Source of the DNA: Aureimonas sp. AU4 | GTDB taxonomy: Bacteria > Pseudomonadota > Alphaproteobacteria > Rhizobiales > Rhizobiaceae | Direction: 5' to 3' | DNA: 64,000 nt | NCBI RefSeq assembly: GCF_001463765.1 | Contig: NZ_BBWK01000027.1 | Coordinates: 1-64,000, forward strand | Part shown: positions 8,672-18,253 of the stretch, in pieces | Position numbering within the stretch: the stretch's first letter is position 1 | How the letters are laid out: the number at the start of each line of letters is the position of its first letter | The notes under the pieces: model-generated | Database searches by the model: none | Seen by the model: the letters and a program-made list of their open reading frames with translations, nothing else | What the model was told of the DNA's origin: nothing | Position numbers and translations under genes: made by a program

Positions 8672-9373
8672 ATGATGCCCGTGATCTCGGTCGGCTCGCT
8701 CAAGACCTCCGGTTCCTCGACCCTGGCCCTGTCGCTCGCGGGCGTCGCGGCGGCGGCCGACATTCCCGTGGTGCTGATCGACGGCGCGCGCGACAAGGAT
8801 ATCGCCGAGTGGGCGACGAAGCCCGGCCGCCCGGACTGCCTGATGGTCGAGGTCGCCGACGACGAGATGACGGTGGAGCGGCTCGTGCGCGCGGCCCGGC
8901 GACGGGGCGACCTGTGCATCGTCGATGCGGGCGACAACGCGGAGCTGCTCCGAGCCGGTGCGCGGCTCGCCGACCGGGCGCTGATCCCCGTGCGCTTCTC
9001 GCCCCTCTCGGCCTACGCCGCGCTCGCGACCGACCGGCTGATCGCCGCCGAAAGCATGAAGGGCCGTCGGGGGCGTGACTGGGCCTTCGTCGCGAGCGCC
9101 GTCACGACCATTCCGAGCCGCGTCGCGCGCACGATCGAGACCATGATCGAGCGCACCGCCACCCCGCGCCTCGAGATCGGCCTCGTCCAGCGCGCGGCCT
9201 ACGAGGCGCCCTTCCTGAACGGGGGAACGCTCTTCACGATCGACGACACGATTGCGCCGGGCCTCGACCGCGCCCGCGCCGAGGCCGCCATGCTGGCCTA
9301 CGAGGTCGGCATCCTGGGCGAGGCGGTGGAAGCGACGCGCACGCGTCAGCCCGCGCGCGCCGTCGCCGCCTGA
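8672..9373 (+). CDS. ParA/MinD-like protein with degenerate Walker A
   Basis: A 233-residue protein resembling the ParA/VirC1 group of deviant Walker ATPases: an N-terminal strand-loop-helix (ISVGSLKTSGSSTLALSLA), a second strand with an aspartate (VLIDGARDKD), and a Walker B-like CIVDAGD near residues 87-93. The P-loop is degraded. The signature Lys of the deviant Walker A (K11) is kept, but the invariant P-loop Lys is Ser (S16) and the glycines are mostly lost, so ATP hydrolysis is doubtful. The ATG at 8672 is chosen; the open frame upstream is not protein-like. No ParB or parS is visible nearby. recX follows about 40 bases downstream. Confidence 0.75.
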   Translation: MMPVISVGSLKTSGSSTLALSLAGVAAAADIPVVLIDGARDKDIAEWATKPGRPDCLMVEVADDEMTVERLVRAARRRGDLCIVDAGDNAELLRAGARLADRALIPVRFSPLSAYAALATDRLIAAESMKGRRGRDWAFVASAVTTIPSRVARTIETMIERTATPRLEIGLVQRAAYEAPFLNGGTLFTIDDTIAPGLDRARAEAAMLAYEVGILGEAVEATRTRQPARAVAA

Positions 9374-9416
9374 CGCCCTCCCACGCGGCCCCCGCCCGTC
9401 CTATATGGCGGGGGCG

Positions 9417-9974
9417 ATGAGCCTCTCCGATTCCGCCTCCCCGCCGGCCCGCAAGCCGCCGCGCCCCGTGTCGCGCGAGTGGCTCTTCCGCGCGGCCGCC
9501 TTCTACCTCGAGCGCTACAGCTCCTCGTCGGGAAACCTGCGCCGTGTCCTGCAGCGCAAGGTTCTCAAGCGCACGCGCGAGCGCGGCGAGGAGGCGTCCG
9601 ACTTCCAGGCGCTGGTCGACGAGACGGTCGCCCACTTCGTCGAACTGAAACTCCTCGACGATCAGGCCTATGCCGAGGCCCGCGTCGCCACGCTCCGGCG
9701 CAAGGGCACCTCGCTCAGCCGAACCCGAATGAAGCTGATCGAGAAGGGCGTCGACGCCGAGACGGCGCAGGCCGCGCTCGGCCGCGACGAGACGCCCGAG
9801 GCCGAGGCGGCCCAGCGCCTCGTGCGCCGCCGCCGGCTCGGGCCCTACCGCACGCGCGAGCGCGACGAGCGGCGCGACCGCGACATCGCGGCCGTGATGC
9901 GCGCGGGCTTCTCCTTCCGCGACGCCGCCGCCGCCGTGGACGGCACGGCCGAAGAGGACGGAATGGGAACCTGA
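9417..9974 (+). CDS. recX: Regulatory protein RecX
   Basis: A 185-residue RecX protein, a cytoplasmic modulator that binds RecA filaments and limits their extension. The three-helix repeats are visible: LERYSSSSGNLRRVLQRKV (about 27-45), then FVELKLLDDQAYAEARV (about 75-91), matching the conserved RecX core, then KGTSLSRTRMKLIEKGV. The C-terminus is R/E-rich. The start at 9417 has a GGGGG sequence upstream; an in-frame ATG at 9405 is an alternative with no ribosome site. recA is not in the window. Confidence 0.85.
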   Translation: MSLSDSASPPARKPPRPVSREWLFRAAAFYLERYSSSSGNLRRVLQRKVLKRTRERGEEASDFQALVDETVAHFVELKLLDDQAYAEARVATLRRKGTSLSRTRMKLIEKGVDAETAQAALGRDETPEAEAAQRLVRRRRLGPYRTRERDERRDRDIAAVMRAGFSFRDAAAAVDGTAEEDGMGT

Positions 9975-10076
9975 GCCTCGAACGGGGCGTTGGACCGGCG
10001 AACACTCACCACATGGCGCGCGTGCGAACCGTCCCTCGGACGGTGTCCCGCTGCCCGCCGGGAGGACGCCACCGAC

Positions 10077-10640
10077 ATGCCCAGCATCAGCCAAGCCCGT
10101 ATCGCCATCCTCGCCACCGACGGCTTCGAGCAACTCGAGCTTACCGAGCCCCTGAAGAAGCTGCGCGAGGCCGGTGCCACCGTCGATGTCGTCTCGCTCG
10201 AGAAGGGCGAGATCAAGGGTTGGGACAAGGACCATTGGGGCGAGAGCGTGCCGGTCGACAAGACGCTCGCCGAGGTGTCGGTCTCCGACTACGACGCGCT
10301 CGTCCTGCCGGGCGGCCAGATCAACCCCGACAAGCTGCGCACCGAGGAGAAGGCGGTCGGCTTCGTGCGCGACTTCTACAACAGCAAGAAGACGCTGGCC
10401 GCGATCTGCCACGCGCCCTGGCTCTTGATCGAGGCGGGCGTCATCAAGGACCGCGACGTCACCTCCTTCAACTCGATCAAGACCGACGTCGTGAACGCCG
10501 GCGGCCGCTGGCACGACGACGAGGTCGTCACCGACCAGGCGCTGATCACCTCGCGCAATCCGAACGACCTGCCGGCCTTCATCTCGAAGATCATCGAGGA
10601 GGTCGAGGAGGGCCGTCACGAGAAGCGCCAGGCCGCCTGA
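10077..10640 (+). CDS. DJ-1/PfpI family protein (YhbO/PfpI-like)
   Basis: A 187-residue single-domain DJ-1/PfpI protein. The nucleophile elbow is AICHAPWLL, with the reactive Cys near residue 109 followed by His, and the supporting acidic residue is in DGFEQLEL (about residues 14-21). Members are described as proteases, deglycases or general stress proteins; the biochemical role is disputed and cannot be settled here. A clear GGGAGGA ribosome site precedes the ATG at 10077. The gene is followed by a strong terminator, so it is likely monocistronic or the last gene after recX. Confidence 0.88.
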   Translation: MPSISQARIAILATDGFEQLELTEPLKKLREAGATVDVVSLEKGEIKGWDKDHWGESVPVDKTLAEVSVSDYDALVLPGGQINPDKLRTEEKAVGFVRDFYNSKKTLAAICHAPWLLIEAGVIKDRDVTSFNSIKTDVVNAGGRWHDDEVVTDQALITSRNPNDLPAFISKIIEEVEEGRHEKRQAA

Positions 10641-10670
10641 AGCAGGCACCGGTCGACGATCGCATGACGG

Positions 10671-10697
10671 AAAAGGGCGTCCTCGGGCGCCCTTTTT
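10671..10697 (+). terminator. Intrinsic terminator after the PfpI gene
   Basis: Stem AAAAGGGCG/CGCCCTTTT with a short loop and a run of five T at the end, 30 bases after the stop codon. Confidence 0.85.
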
Positions 10698-10789
10698 CGC
10701 GTCCGAGCGCTGCCGACGAGGTCGATTGCTCCGCGCCGGACCTTTGTATATCAGCGAACGACAACCCTTACCCAGAAGAGGCGATGACC

Positions 10790-11041
10790 ATGGCCGAGGA
10801 TGCAGGCTTCGAAACCGGCGCACGGGGCGTCATGGACTACCCCGAGCACGAGCGCACCTACGGCCGCTTCCTCTGGCTGGTGAAGTACGGCACGATCGGC
10901 GTCGTCTCGATCCTGATCGGTATGCTGATGGGCCTGATCGTCGGGGCCGGCGTCATCACGAGCGTCCTGTCGGCGCTGGTCTTCGGCGGGGTCGCGAGCT
11001 TCCTGATGGCGAGCGGCGACCAGAAGTCGATGAAGCACTGA
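10790..11041 (+). CDS. aa3-type cytochrome c oxidase subunit IV (small alphaproteobacterial form)
   Basis: An 83-residue protein with a short soluble N-terminus (MAEDAGFETG, then DYPEHERTY) and two hydrophobic segments (about residues 27-50 and 53-70). This is the layout of the COX4_pro_2 family, a small accessory subunit of alphaproteobacterial aa3 oxidase. The DYPEHERTY motif before the first helix is typical. The ATG at 10790 is preferred because GAGG then sits at normal spacing; an ATG six bases upstream is also in frame. The position directly before the transhydrogenase genes, 80 bases apart, is common in this order. Confidence 0.8.
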   Translation: MAEDAGFETGARGVMDYPEHERTYGRFLWLVKYGTIGVVSILIGMLMGLIVGAGVITSVLSALVFGGVASFLMASGDQKSMKH

Positions 11042-11123
11042 GGAAACGCGCGGCCGGACCGGGCGGGAGGAAACGCCCCGGCTCCCGGCCGCGCACGCTC
11101 GAGCGGGCGCGGGGAGGAATGGA

Positions 11124-12359
11124 ATGGTGAGACTGTTCGTGCCGCGCGAGCGCGAAGCGGGGGAGCCGCGCGTCGCGGCATCGCCCGACACGGTTCGCCG
11201 GCTGATCGGCCTCGGTGCGGAGGTGACGGTCGAGCGCGGCGCGGGCGAGGGCTCGCGCATCCCGGACCGCGACTTCGAGGCGGCCGGCGCGCATCTTGCC
11301 GACTCGGACGGCGGCCGCGAGGCCGACATCGTCCTGAAGGTGCGCCGGCCGACGGCCGAGGAGATCGGGACCTACAGGCACGGCGCCGCGGTCGTCGCGA
11401 TCCAGGATCCCTACGGCCACGACGAGGCGTTGCGGGCCATGGCCGAGGCGGGGCTGACGAGCTTCGCCATGGAACTCATGCCGCGCATCACGCGAGCGCA
11501 GGTCATGGACGTCTTGTCGAGCCAGGCGAACCTCGCCGGCTACCAGGCGGTGATGGATGCCGCCGGCGTCTACGACCGCGCCTTTCCCATGATGATGACC
11601 GCCGCCGGTACCGTTCCGGCCGCCCGCGTCTTCGTGATGGGCGCGGGCGTCGCGGGTCTGCAGGCGATCGCGACGGCCCGGCGCCTCGGCGCCGTCGTGA
11701 CCGCGACCGACGTGCGGCCGGCCGCCAAGGAACAGGTCGAATCGCTCGGCGCGAAGTTCATCGCGGTCGAGGACGACGAGTTCCGCGCCGCCGAGACGGC
11801 CGGCGGCTACGCCAAGGAGATGTCGGAGGACTACCGCCGGCGCCAGGCCGAACTCACCGCCTCTCATATCGCCAAGCAGGACATCGTCATCACGACGGCC
11901 TTGATCCCGGGCCGGCCGGCGCCGCGTCTCGTGACGCGCGCCATGGTGGAATCCATGAAGCCGGGCTCGGTCATCGTCGATCTCGCGGTCGAGCGCGGCG
12001 GCAATGTGGAGGGCGCCGTGCCCGGCGAGGTGGCCGAGGTCGGCCCCGCCCGCGTCGTCGGCTATCTCAACGTGCCGGGCCGGATCGCCGCAACCGCCTC
12101 GCTGCTCTATGCGCGCAACCTTGCCGCCTTCATCGAGACGCTGATCGACAAGGAAACGAAGACGCTGCGCATCGACCCGACCGACGAACTCCAGCGCGCG
12201 ACCATGCTGACCCACGCGGGGCGCGTGGTTCACCCGAACTTCGCGCCGCCTGTCCCGAACGCGCCAGCGGGCGATCCGAATCCGGCCGAGAGCGCCGCGC
12301 CCGCGATGGATGCCGCCGCCGCCGGAGCCGTTTCCGAACCCGAGAAGGGGGACCACTGA
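11124..12359 (+). CDS. pntAA: NAD(P) transhydrogenase subunit alpha part 1 (NAD-binding dI)
   Basis: A 411-residue soluble NAD(H)-binding component (domain I) of the proton-translocating transhydrogenase, which reduces NADP+ with NADH driven by proton entry. The alanine dehydrogenase/PNT N-terminal domain is followed by a Rossmann fold with [19 protein letters not shown] and the acidic end TATDVRP. The last 30 residues are A/P-rich and likely a flexible tail. A GGGGAGG ribosome site precedes the ATG. The stop and the next start share a base (TGATG). In alphaproteobacteria the alpha subunit is split in two, as here. Confidence 0.95.
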   Translation: MVRLFVPREREAGEPRVAASPDTVRRLIGLGAEVTVERGAGEGSRIPDRDFEAAGAHLADSDGGREADIVLKVRRPTAEEIGTYRHGAAVVAIQDPYGHDEALRAMAEAGLTSFAMELMPRITRAQVMDVLSSQANLAGYQAVMDAAGVYDRAFPMMMTAAGTVPAARVFVMGAGVAGLQAIATARRLGAVVTATDVRPAAKEQVESLGAKFIAVEDDEFRAAETAGGYAKEMSEDYRRRQAELTASHIAKQDIVITTALIPGRPAPRLVTRAMVESMKPGSVIVDLAVERGGNVEGAVPGEVAEVGPARVVGYLNVPGRIAATASLLYARNLAAFIETLIDKETKTLRIDPTDELQRATMLTHAGRVVHPNFAPPVPNAPAGDPNPAESAAPAMDAAAAGAVSEPEKGDH

Positions 12360-12778
12360 TGGAAGAGCCGATCCATACCTTCACCCGTCAGGTCCTCGAC
12401 AACGCCGAGGCGGCGATCCGCGCGGCCAAGGCCGGCGTCGACCAGATGGCGGCCCACCCGGCGGTCGTGCAGGTCGTCGAGCGCGGCGGAGGGCAGGACC
12501 CCTTCGTATTCCACCTCGCGATCTTCGTGCTCGCGATCTTCGTCGGCTACTACGTCGTCTGGTCGGTGACCCCGGCGCTCCACACGCCGCTGATGAGCGT
12601 GACCAACGCCATCTCCTCGGTGATCGTGGTGGGCGCGCTCCTGTCGGTCGGGCTCGCGGCCTCGGGCGCGGCGACCTTCTTCGGCTTCGTGGCGCTCGTG
12701 CTTGCGGCGGTCAACATCTTCGGCGGGTTCCTGGTCACCCAGCGCATGCTCGCCATGTACAAGCGCAAGGACCGGTAG
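12359..12778 (+). CDS. pntAB: NAD(P) transhydrogenase subunit alpha part 2 (membrane)
   Basis: A 139-residue membrane component (first part of domain II). After an amphipathic N-terminus of about 50 residues there are three to four predicted helices: [18 protein letters not shown], then [17 protein letters not shown], then [19 protein letters not shown], ending in the conserved [14 protein letters not shown]. It forms the proton channel with PntB. It is translationally coupled to pntAA by a one-base overlap, and pntB begins 6 bases downstream. Confidence 0.94.
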   Translation: MEEPIHTFTRQVLDNAEAAIRAAKAGVDQMAAHPAVVQVVERGGGQDPFVFHLAIFVLAIFVGYYVVWSVTPALHTPLMSVTNAISSVIVVGALLSVGLAASGAATFFGFVALVLAAVNIFGGFLVTQRMLAMYKRKDR

Positions 12779-12784
12779 ACCCCG

Positions 12785-14185
12785 ATGTCGGCCTCCTTCG
12801 CCTCCTTCCTGTATCTCGTCTCCGGCGTCCTCTTCATCCTGGCGCTGCGCGGCCTGTCCCATCCCTCCACCAGCCGTCAGGGCAACCTGTTCGGCATGGT
12901 GGGCATGGGGCTCGCCATCGTCACGACGCTGTTTCTCGCGCGGCCGAGCTTCGGCGGCCTCGTGCTGATCGTGCTGGGCCTCGGCCTCGGCGGCGGGGCG
13001 GGCGCCTATATCGCGCGGCGCATCGCGATGACGGCGATGCCCCAGCTCATCGCGGCCTTCCACTCGCTGGTGGGCCTTGCCGCCGTCATGGTGGCGGCGG
13101 CCGCGCTCTATGCGCCCGAGTCCATCGGCATCGGGACGGTCGGCGCGATCCATACCCAGGCGCTCGTCGAGATGTCGATCGGCGTCGCGATCGGCGCGAT
13201 CACCTTCACCGGCTCGGTGATCGCCTTCCTGAAGCTCGACGGCCGCATGAGCGGCAAGCCGATCCTCCTGGCCCACCGCCATCTCATCAACATCGCGCTG
13301 GCGGTGCTGCTGGTGGTGCTGGTGATCGCCTTCGCATCCACCGAGAGCCACGTCCTGTTCTGGCTGGTGGTGCTCGTCGCGCTCGTGCTCGGCGGCCTCC
13401 TGATCGTGCCGATCGGCGGCGCGGACATGCCCGTCGTCGTCTCGATGCTGAACAGCTATTCGGGCTGGGCGGCGGCCGGCATCGGCTTCACGCTGCAGAA
13501 CCTTGCGCTGATCATCACGGGCGCCCTGGTCGGCTCGAGCGGCGCGATCCTCTCCTACATCATGTGCAAGGGCATGAACCGCTCGTTCGTGTCGGTGATC
13601 CTCGGCGGCTTCGGCGGCGAGACGGCGTCTTCGAGCGGTCCGGACGGCGTGGAGCGCACCGTCAAGCAGGGCTCGGCGGACGACGCCGCCTATCTCATGA
13701 AGAACGCGAGCCGCGTCATCATCGTGCCGGGCTACGGCATGGCGGTGGCGCAGGCGCAGCACGCGCTGCGGGAGATGGCCGACACGCTGAAGCGGGAGGG
13801 CGTGGAGGTGAAGTACGCGATCCATCCGGTCGCGGGCCGCATGCCCGGCCACATGAACGTGCTGCTTGCCGAGGCGAACGTTCCCTATGACGAGGTGTTC
13901 GAGCTGGAGGACATCAACTCCGAGTTCGCCCAGACCGACGTCGCCTTCGTGATCGGCGCCAACGACGTCACCAACCCGGCGGCGCGCGACGACAAGACCT
14001 CGCCGATCTACGGCATGCCGATCCTGAACGTCGATCAGGCGAAGACCTGCCTCTTCATCAAGCGGTCCCTCGGCTCCGGCTATGCCGGCATCGACAACAC
14101 GTTGTTCTACAAGGACAACACGATGATGCTGTTCGCCGACGCCAAGAAGATGGTCGAGGATATCGTCAAGGCGCTTGCTCACTAG
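12785..14185 (+). CDS. pntB: NAD(P) transhydrogenase subunit beta
   Basis: A 466-residue subunit combining the rest of the membrane domain (about residues 1-270, eight or nine helices) with the soluble NADP(H)-binding domain III (about 290-466). Recognisable landmarks are HSLVGLAAVMVAAA and GSVIAFLKLDGRMSG in the membrane part, the nucleotide loop IVPGYGMAVAQAQHAL, HPVAGRMPGHMNVLLAEA, and the C-terminal KRSLGSGYAGIDNTLFY. Length is normal. It is the last gene of the pnt operon, with a strong terminator 20 bases after the stop. Confidence 0.96.
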   Translation: MSASFASFLYLVSGVLFILALRGLSHPSTSRQGNLFGMVGMGLAIVTTLFLARPSFGGLVLIVLGLGLGGGAGAYIARRIAMTAMPQLIAAFHSLVGLAAVMVAAAALYAPESIGIGTVGAIHTQALVEMSIGVAIGAITFTGSVIAFLKLDGRMSGKPILLAHRHLINIALAVLLVVLVIAFASTESHVLFWLVVLVALVLGGLLIVPIGGADMPVVVSMLNSYSGWAAAGIGFTLQNLALIITGALVGSSGAILSYIMCKGMNRSFVSVILGGFGGETASSSGPDGVERTVKQGSADDAAYLMKNASRVIIVPGYGMAVAQAQHALREMADTLKREGVEVKYAIHPVAGRMPGHMNVLLAEANVPYDEVFELEDINSEFAQTDVAFVIGANDVTNPAARDDKTSPIYGMPILNVDQAKTCLFIKRSLGSGYAGIDNTLFYKDNTMMLFADAKKMVEDIVKALAH

Positions 14186-14205
14186 CAACGGGCGCACACG
14201 ACACG

Positions 14206-14240
14206 AAAAAGGCCCGCGACCGTCGTCGCGGGCCTTTTTT
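14206..14240. terminator. Bidirectional terminator between pntB and the DUF992 gene
   Basis: Stem AAAAAGGCCCGCGAC/GTCGCGGGCCTTTTTT around a short loop, T-rich on both strands. It lies between two convergent genes and can serve both. Confidence 0.9.
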
Positions 14241-14259
14241 CATGGATGTCGGGACGGCG

Positions 14260-14766
14260 TCAGGGCTTGTACACGACGGCGACCGGCTCGGCCTCCTGAA
14301 GCGTCAGGCGCGCGACGCCGACAGCCGCGTTCACGCCCTCGCCGATCTGGAGGCTGGCCGGCTGCAGGGTGAAGCCTCGATCCGGTCCGCCGATCAGGGC
14401 CTTGGCGCCGACGCTCACCGCATAGCCGGCATCGACGCTTGCCCCGTAGTAGCGTCCCGCCAGCGACATCGGCTCGCCGCGATGGAAGCTCGCCGCCAGC
14501 ACCGACCAGGCGTTGACCGTCTTGCCCGTGATGCCGAGGTCGACGCCGTAGGTGTCGAGCGTGCCGACATAGGTCTCGGTCGCATGGAGGCGACCGAAGG
14601 GCGTGTAACGGCACAGGACCGTCTCGGACGAGGTGATGATCTGGTTCACGGTGCCCTGGCTGCGGCACACGAGGGTTCCGACCTTGGCGCCGGCCTGTGC
14701 GGAAGCGGGCGAGAGAGCCGCGGCACCGGCGGCGAGAAGGGCGGCGAGAGCAAGTTTCGTCTTCAT
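14260..14766 (-). CDS. DUF992 family secreted protein
   Basis: A 168-residue protein with a clear signal peptide (MKTKLALAALLAAGAAALSPASAQA). The mature part begins KVGTLVCRSQG and contains CRYTPF and LGITGKTVNAWSVLA, which match DUF992, a family common in Hyphomicrobiales. Two Cys (LVC and VLC, about 20 residues apart) could form a disulfide in the periplasm. Function is unknown; some members are annotated as glycosyl hydrolase-like without evidence. It is a single gene on the minus strand, sharing the bidirectional terminator with pntB. Confidence 0.85.
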   Translation of the reverse strand: MKTKLALAALLAAGAAALSPASAQAGAKVGTLVCRSQGTVNQIITSSETVLCRYTPFGRLHATETYVGTLDTYGVDLGITGKTVNAWSVLAASFHRGEPMSLAGRYYGASVDAGYAVSVGAKALIGGPDRGFTLQPASLQIGEGVNAAVGVARLTLQEAEPVAVVYKP

Positions 14767-14909
14767 GGTATGACTCGGGTGTTAACAGGCTTGTTGCGCT
14801 GTCAACCAACCGAATCCCCGTTCGGTTTCATGCCGGAAGTCCCCAGCCATCACATTGCGTGACGGCTGGAAACTTGCGTGACGATTTGGGAAGGCGGTCG
14901 GCGCCCGCC

Positions 14910-15755
14910 TCAGGCCGAAGGCGCCGAGCCGCGCGTACGTGACACGCCGTCCTTGGCCGGTTGGTAGTTCGGGTCGAGCTGCGAGGCATGTGCGAAGGAG
15001 CGGTAGGCCTTGCCCTTGTCGCCGCGCGCCTCGAGAACGAGTCCCTGTGTCGCCCAGAACTCGGCGCGGTTTCCGTCGAGCTGGATCGCGCGATTGATGT
15101 CGTCGGCGGCATCCTCGACGTTGTTGAGCGCCAGGTAGGACACAGCCCGGCCGGCATAGGGCTCGGGCGCATTGGCATCCATCGAGATCGCGGTCGAGAA
15201 GTCCTCGATGGCCTGCCGGTGCTGGCCGTCGATCTGATACAGGAGGCCGCGATTGTGGTAGGCGCGCGGGTCGGTCGTGTTCAGGTCGATCGCGCGCTGG
15301 AAGTCGCTCAGCGCCTCGCGGTTGCGGCCGGCGACCCGATAGATGTTGCCTCGCCCGATATAGGCCGAATCGTAGTTCGGGTTGATCTTGAGCGCGCGGT
15401 TGTAGTCCGCCACGGCCTGGGCGTTGTCGTTGGTCTGCCGCAGCACCAGCGCCCGGTTGGCATAGGCCTGGTAGAAGTTCGGGTCGAGCTGGATCGCCGT
15501 GGTGAAGTCTTGGATCGCCCGGTCGTTCTCGCCGGAGCGCCCGTAGGCGATGCCGCGCACGTTGTAGGCTTCCGGGTTGCGCTGGTCGGCGTTCACCGCC
15601 GCCGTCAGCGACTGGATGTTCTGGGCCGAGCCCTGGGCCTGATCGAGGCTGATCGACTGCAGCGTCGGACCGCTCTGGCAGCCGGCGGCGACCAGAAGCG
15701 CGGACAGGACCGCCGTTCGGCGGAGGGCGGTCAGGGCAAGGGGGCTTCGGATCAC
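14910..15755 (-). CDS. Tetratricopeptide-repeat lipoprotein
   Basis: A 281-residue protein with a lipoprotein signal peptide (lipobox LVAAGC, modified Cys at residue 26) followed by about six TPR units from residue 60 to 265, for example NPEAYNVRGIAYGRSGENDR and DPRAYHNRGLLYQIDGQHRQ. Such envelope TPR proteins scaffold protein-protein interactions; several NlpI-like members guide peptidoglycan enzymes, but no specific partner is visible here. The start codon is GTG at 15755, with AAAGGAAG upstream; no ATG is available near the signal peptide. Confidence 0.87.
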   Translation of the reverse strand: MIRSPLALTALRRTAVLSALLVAAGCQSGPTLQSISLDQAQGSAQNIQSLTAAVNADQRNPEAYNVRGIAYGRSGENDRAIQDFTTAIQLDPNFYQAYANRALVLRQTNDNAQAVADYNRALKINPNYDSAYIGRGNIYRVAGRNREALSDFQRAIDLNTTDPRAYHNRGLLYQIDGQHRQAIEDFSTAISMDANAPEPYAGRAVSYLALNNVEDAADDINRAIQLDGNRAEFWATQGLVLEARGDKGKAYRSFAHASQLDPNYQPAKDGVSRTRGSAPSA

Positions 15756-15888
15756 GATGCTTCAGCTTCCTTTCGCGGGGCGACGATTCGGGTTGCCGCC
15801 ACCGGACGGCGCGGGCTTCGTGCCCGAACCGCAGAAACTATCGTGACTGGCTTGCGCGAAACCGCAACCCTCGCAACATGGCCTTTTT

Positions 15889-15909
15889 GGGGTCGCGGTG
15901 CGCGACCCC
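15889..15909 (-). terminator. Hairpin downstream of rpsU
   Basis: Nine-base-pair stem GGGGTCGCG/CGCGACCCC with a three-base loop, 15 bases beyond the S21 stop codon. The minus-strand side lacks a U-tract, so it may protect the 3' end rather than terminate. Confidence 0.4.
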
Positions 15910-15923
15910 GTGGCGCGTGCCGC

Positions 15924-16160
15924 TCAGCGCGCGGCGACGCGGGGCTTGGAGGCGGGAAGGAGACCCTCGCGCTGCGCCTGCTTGCGCGCCTGCTTGCGGG
16001 TGCGGCGCACGGCCTCGGCCTTCTCGCGCACGCGGCGCTCCGATGGCTTCTCGAAGGCGGTGCGCATCTTCATCTCGCGGAAGACGCCCTCGCGCTGCAG
16101 CTTCTTCTTGAGCGCGCGAAGGGCCTGATCGACGTTGTTGTCGCGAACGAGTACCTGCAA
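15924..16160 (-). CDS. rpsU: 30S ribosomal protein S21
   Basis: A 78-residue basic protein with the S21 signature [20 protein letters not shown] at the N-terminus and a K/R-rich helical tail. S21 is a late-assembling small-subunit protein near the mRNA exit channel. The sequence alignment requires a TTG start at 16160: no ATG or GTG occurs in frame upstream and the conserved N-terminus begins exactly there. The ribosome site is weak (GGAAAAG). A poor start on a ribosomal protein gene is unusual and suggests translational control. The FUSC gene lies upstream on the same strand with a 44-base gap. Confidence 0.93.
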   Translation of the reverse strand: MQVLVRDNNVDQALRALKKKLQREGVFREMKMRTAFEKPSERRVREKAEAVRRTRKQARKQAQREGLLPASKPRVAAR

Positions 16161-16204
16161 GGGAGGCTTTTCCGTAAGGTTCGGTGGAATGACTAAGGGG
16201 GCTC

Positions 16205-18253
16205 CTAGGTCGAGACCGGCCCGGGAACGGCGGGCTCCTTATCAGACGCGCCCTGGCCTGTCGAGGCGCTGCGCCGGCTCCCGTCGCGCGCGCCGCCGAG
16301 CTGCGCCAGGACGTGCCGGATCGCATGCAGGGCGAGCGCCGGGTCGCCCTCGGTCGACGGGCCCTGCGACTCGCGCGGCGCGCGCAGGCTGGCCGGCTGC
16401 GCGCGCTCGAAGAAGCGCTCCGGCTGGCCGCGCGCGGCGCGGATCTCGTCCCGGCAGGCTTCCAGCGCCGCGTCGAGGCCCTGCGGCCCATCGCCTTGCG
16501 AGCCCGCCAGGAGATGGGCCCAGTAGCTGAGGACGGTGAATCGAAGGAGGCCGACCTCGAAGTCGCGCCGCCGCGCGCCGGCCAGCCAGCCGCTTTCGAG
16601 CGGACGCACGGCGGCCGCGATCTCGGAATGGCGGCGGTCCAGGCTGCGGGTGACGGCCACGAGGCGCCAGGACGAGGCGTTGCCCCGGCGCATCTCGCCG
16701 AAGGCCTCGATCAGGCGGTCGAGTTCGGACAGGAAGCCGTCCACCGCCTTGCGCACCGCGTCGAGCGTCGGGCGCGGCAGAACGAAGAACGAGACGAACA
16801 TGCCGGACGCCGCGCCGATCAGCGTTTCCTCGAGGCGCAGAAGAAGAAGCTCGGGCGAGAAGTTTCCAAGAAGGCCGTAGATCAGCGACAAGGCGACGGT
16901 GACAAAGAAGCTGAGCGCGCCGTAGCTCGTCTGGAGCAGGTAGAAGCCGAGAAAGACGCAGGCCGCGATCAACGCGAGCGACAGCGCGAAGGACCCGTGC
17001 AGGAGGGTGGCAAGGCCGATGCCCAGGACCACGCCGCCCGCCGTGCCGAGCGAGCGGTCGAGGCCGCGCAGCAGCGCGTCACCGCGCGACTGGGTATTCA
17101 CGAAGACAAGGAAGGCGGTCAGCACTGCCCAGAACCAACGCTGCTCCGACAGGAGGTAGCCGCCCGCCATGGCGATGGCGCAGGCGAGCGTGACCTGGAA
17201 GGCGGTGCGCACGAACGGGTCGCCCGCAAGGTTCGACCACGCCAGCGGGCCCGCCTGGCTCGGCACCGCGACGGCTGGGTCCAGCATCTCGTCGGTGAGG
17301 TTCGCGACGGTCCGCCGAACCTGGAGGCGCAGGCGGGCGAGCCGCTCCAGCGATGAACGGAAGACCCGGTCGTCGTCGCGCCTTGCCTCGAAGGCCGCGC
17401 CGATCGCCGTCTCCAGCGCGAGGTGGAGGTCGAAAAGCTGGATCGACGCCTGCATCGGCGCGGAAAGGGGCGCGGTTCCCCCGCCCTCGGTGGCGGGAAG
17501 CAGACCCTCCGCGATCAGGAGGCCGTCGCGCACACGCTGCTCGGCCTGGAGCACGGCGTCCCGCGCGCCGTCCGGCCAATCGTTCTTCAGGCCCTGGCGA
17601 AGACGCGAGGCGACGCGCCCGACGCGTCCGTCGACGACCCGCAGGGTCCGCCGCAGATCGTCGGCCGGGCGATCCGGCAGGGCACGGTCCCGAACCCAGT
17701 GGGCGACGATGACGCAAAGGATCAGCGCCAGGGCGATGGCCGGAAGGTCGCCCGGGGCCGGGGCGAAATAGGCGGCCATGAAGTAGGCGTTGAAGCCGAA
17801 CATGCCGGCCGCGTTCCAGCGCGGCCCCCAGCGACGCGCAAGAACGGCCGCGAAGGCGACGGCGAGAAAGAGAAGGTCACGCAGGAGCGGGACGCCGGCC
17901 AGCAACGACGCCGAGGTCAGCGCCGCCATGCCCACGAGGGCGCTCCAGAGGCGCGTGCGCACGCGCTGCGAAACCGTCGTGTCCTTGATCGCCACCGCCC
18001 CTTGCAGCGCGAGCGCCAGCGCGACGGCGTAGGCGACCTGCGGCAGGGCGACGAAGCGATGCGAGACGAGAAGCGCGAGCGCCACCAGCGCGAGGGTGAG
18101 CGTCACGCGCAGGCCGAGCCGCAGGCGGATCAGGGCCGGGTCGGCGTCCTCCAGCCGGCGGAGGAGGCGCGCAAGCGGTCCCGCCCGGCGCTCGACCGAG
18201 CCGCCCGGCTGGGCATCGAAAAGGGGAGGGCGGGCCGGTTGGGGGTCGGTCAT
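16205..18253 (-). CDS. FUSC-family inner membrane protein (aromatic acid exporter-like)
   Basis: A 682-residue membrane protein of the FUSC/YccS-AaeB superfamily. It has two blocks of about five to six hydrophobic helices (about residues 45-190 and 380-520), each followed by a cytoplasmic alpha-helical domain. The second block includes [19 protein letters not shown] and the family hallmark [19 protein letters not shown] (RxxxRxxGT). Characterised relatives export p-hydroxybenzoate and fusaric acid; the substrate here is unknown. The frame extends to a TTG at 18310, but the ATG at 18253 (MTDPQPARP) is more likely. It may be transcribed together with rpsU. Confidence 0.85.
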   Translation of the reverse strand: MTDPQPARPPLFDAQPGGSVERRAGPLARLLRRLEDADPALIRLRLGLRVTLTLALVALALLVSHRFVALPQVAYAVALALALQGAVAIKDTTVSQRVRTRLWSALVGMAALTSASLLAGVPLLRDLLFLAVAFAAVLARRWGPRWNAAGMFGFNAYFMAAYFAPAPGDLPAIALALILCVIVAHWVRDRALPDRPADDLRRTLRVVDGRVGRVASRLRQGLKNDWPDGARDAVLQAEQRVRDGLLIAEGLLPATEGGGTAPLSAPMQASIQLFDLHLALETAIGAAFEARRDDDRVFRSSLERLARLRLQVRRTVANLTDEMLDPAVAVPSQAGPLAWSNLAGDPFVRTAFQVTLACAIAMAGGYLLSEQRWFWAVLTAFLVFVNTQSRGDALLRGLDRSLGTAGGVVLGIGLATLLHGSFALSLALIAACVFLGFYLLQTSYGALSFFVTVALSLIYGLLGNFSPELLLLRLEETLIGAASGMFVSFFVLPRPTLDAVRKAVDGFLSELDRLIEAFGEMRRGNASSWRLVAVTRSLDRRHSEIAAAVRPLESGWLAGARRRDFEVGLLRFTVLSYWAHLLAGSQGDGPQGLDAALEACRDEIRAARGQPERFFERAQPASLRAPRESQGPSTEGDPALALHAIRHVLAQLGGARDGSRRSASTGQGASDKEPAVPGPVST

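Noticed and set aside
12230-14197. 655-codon minus-strand ORF over pntAB-pntB
   Set aside because: H/D/R-rich low-complexity shadow; the plus strand encodes clear transhydrogenase subunits.
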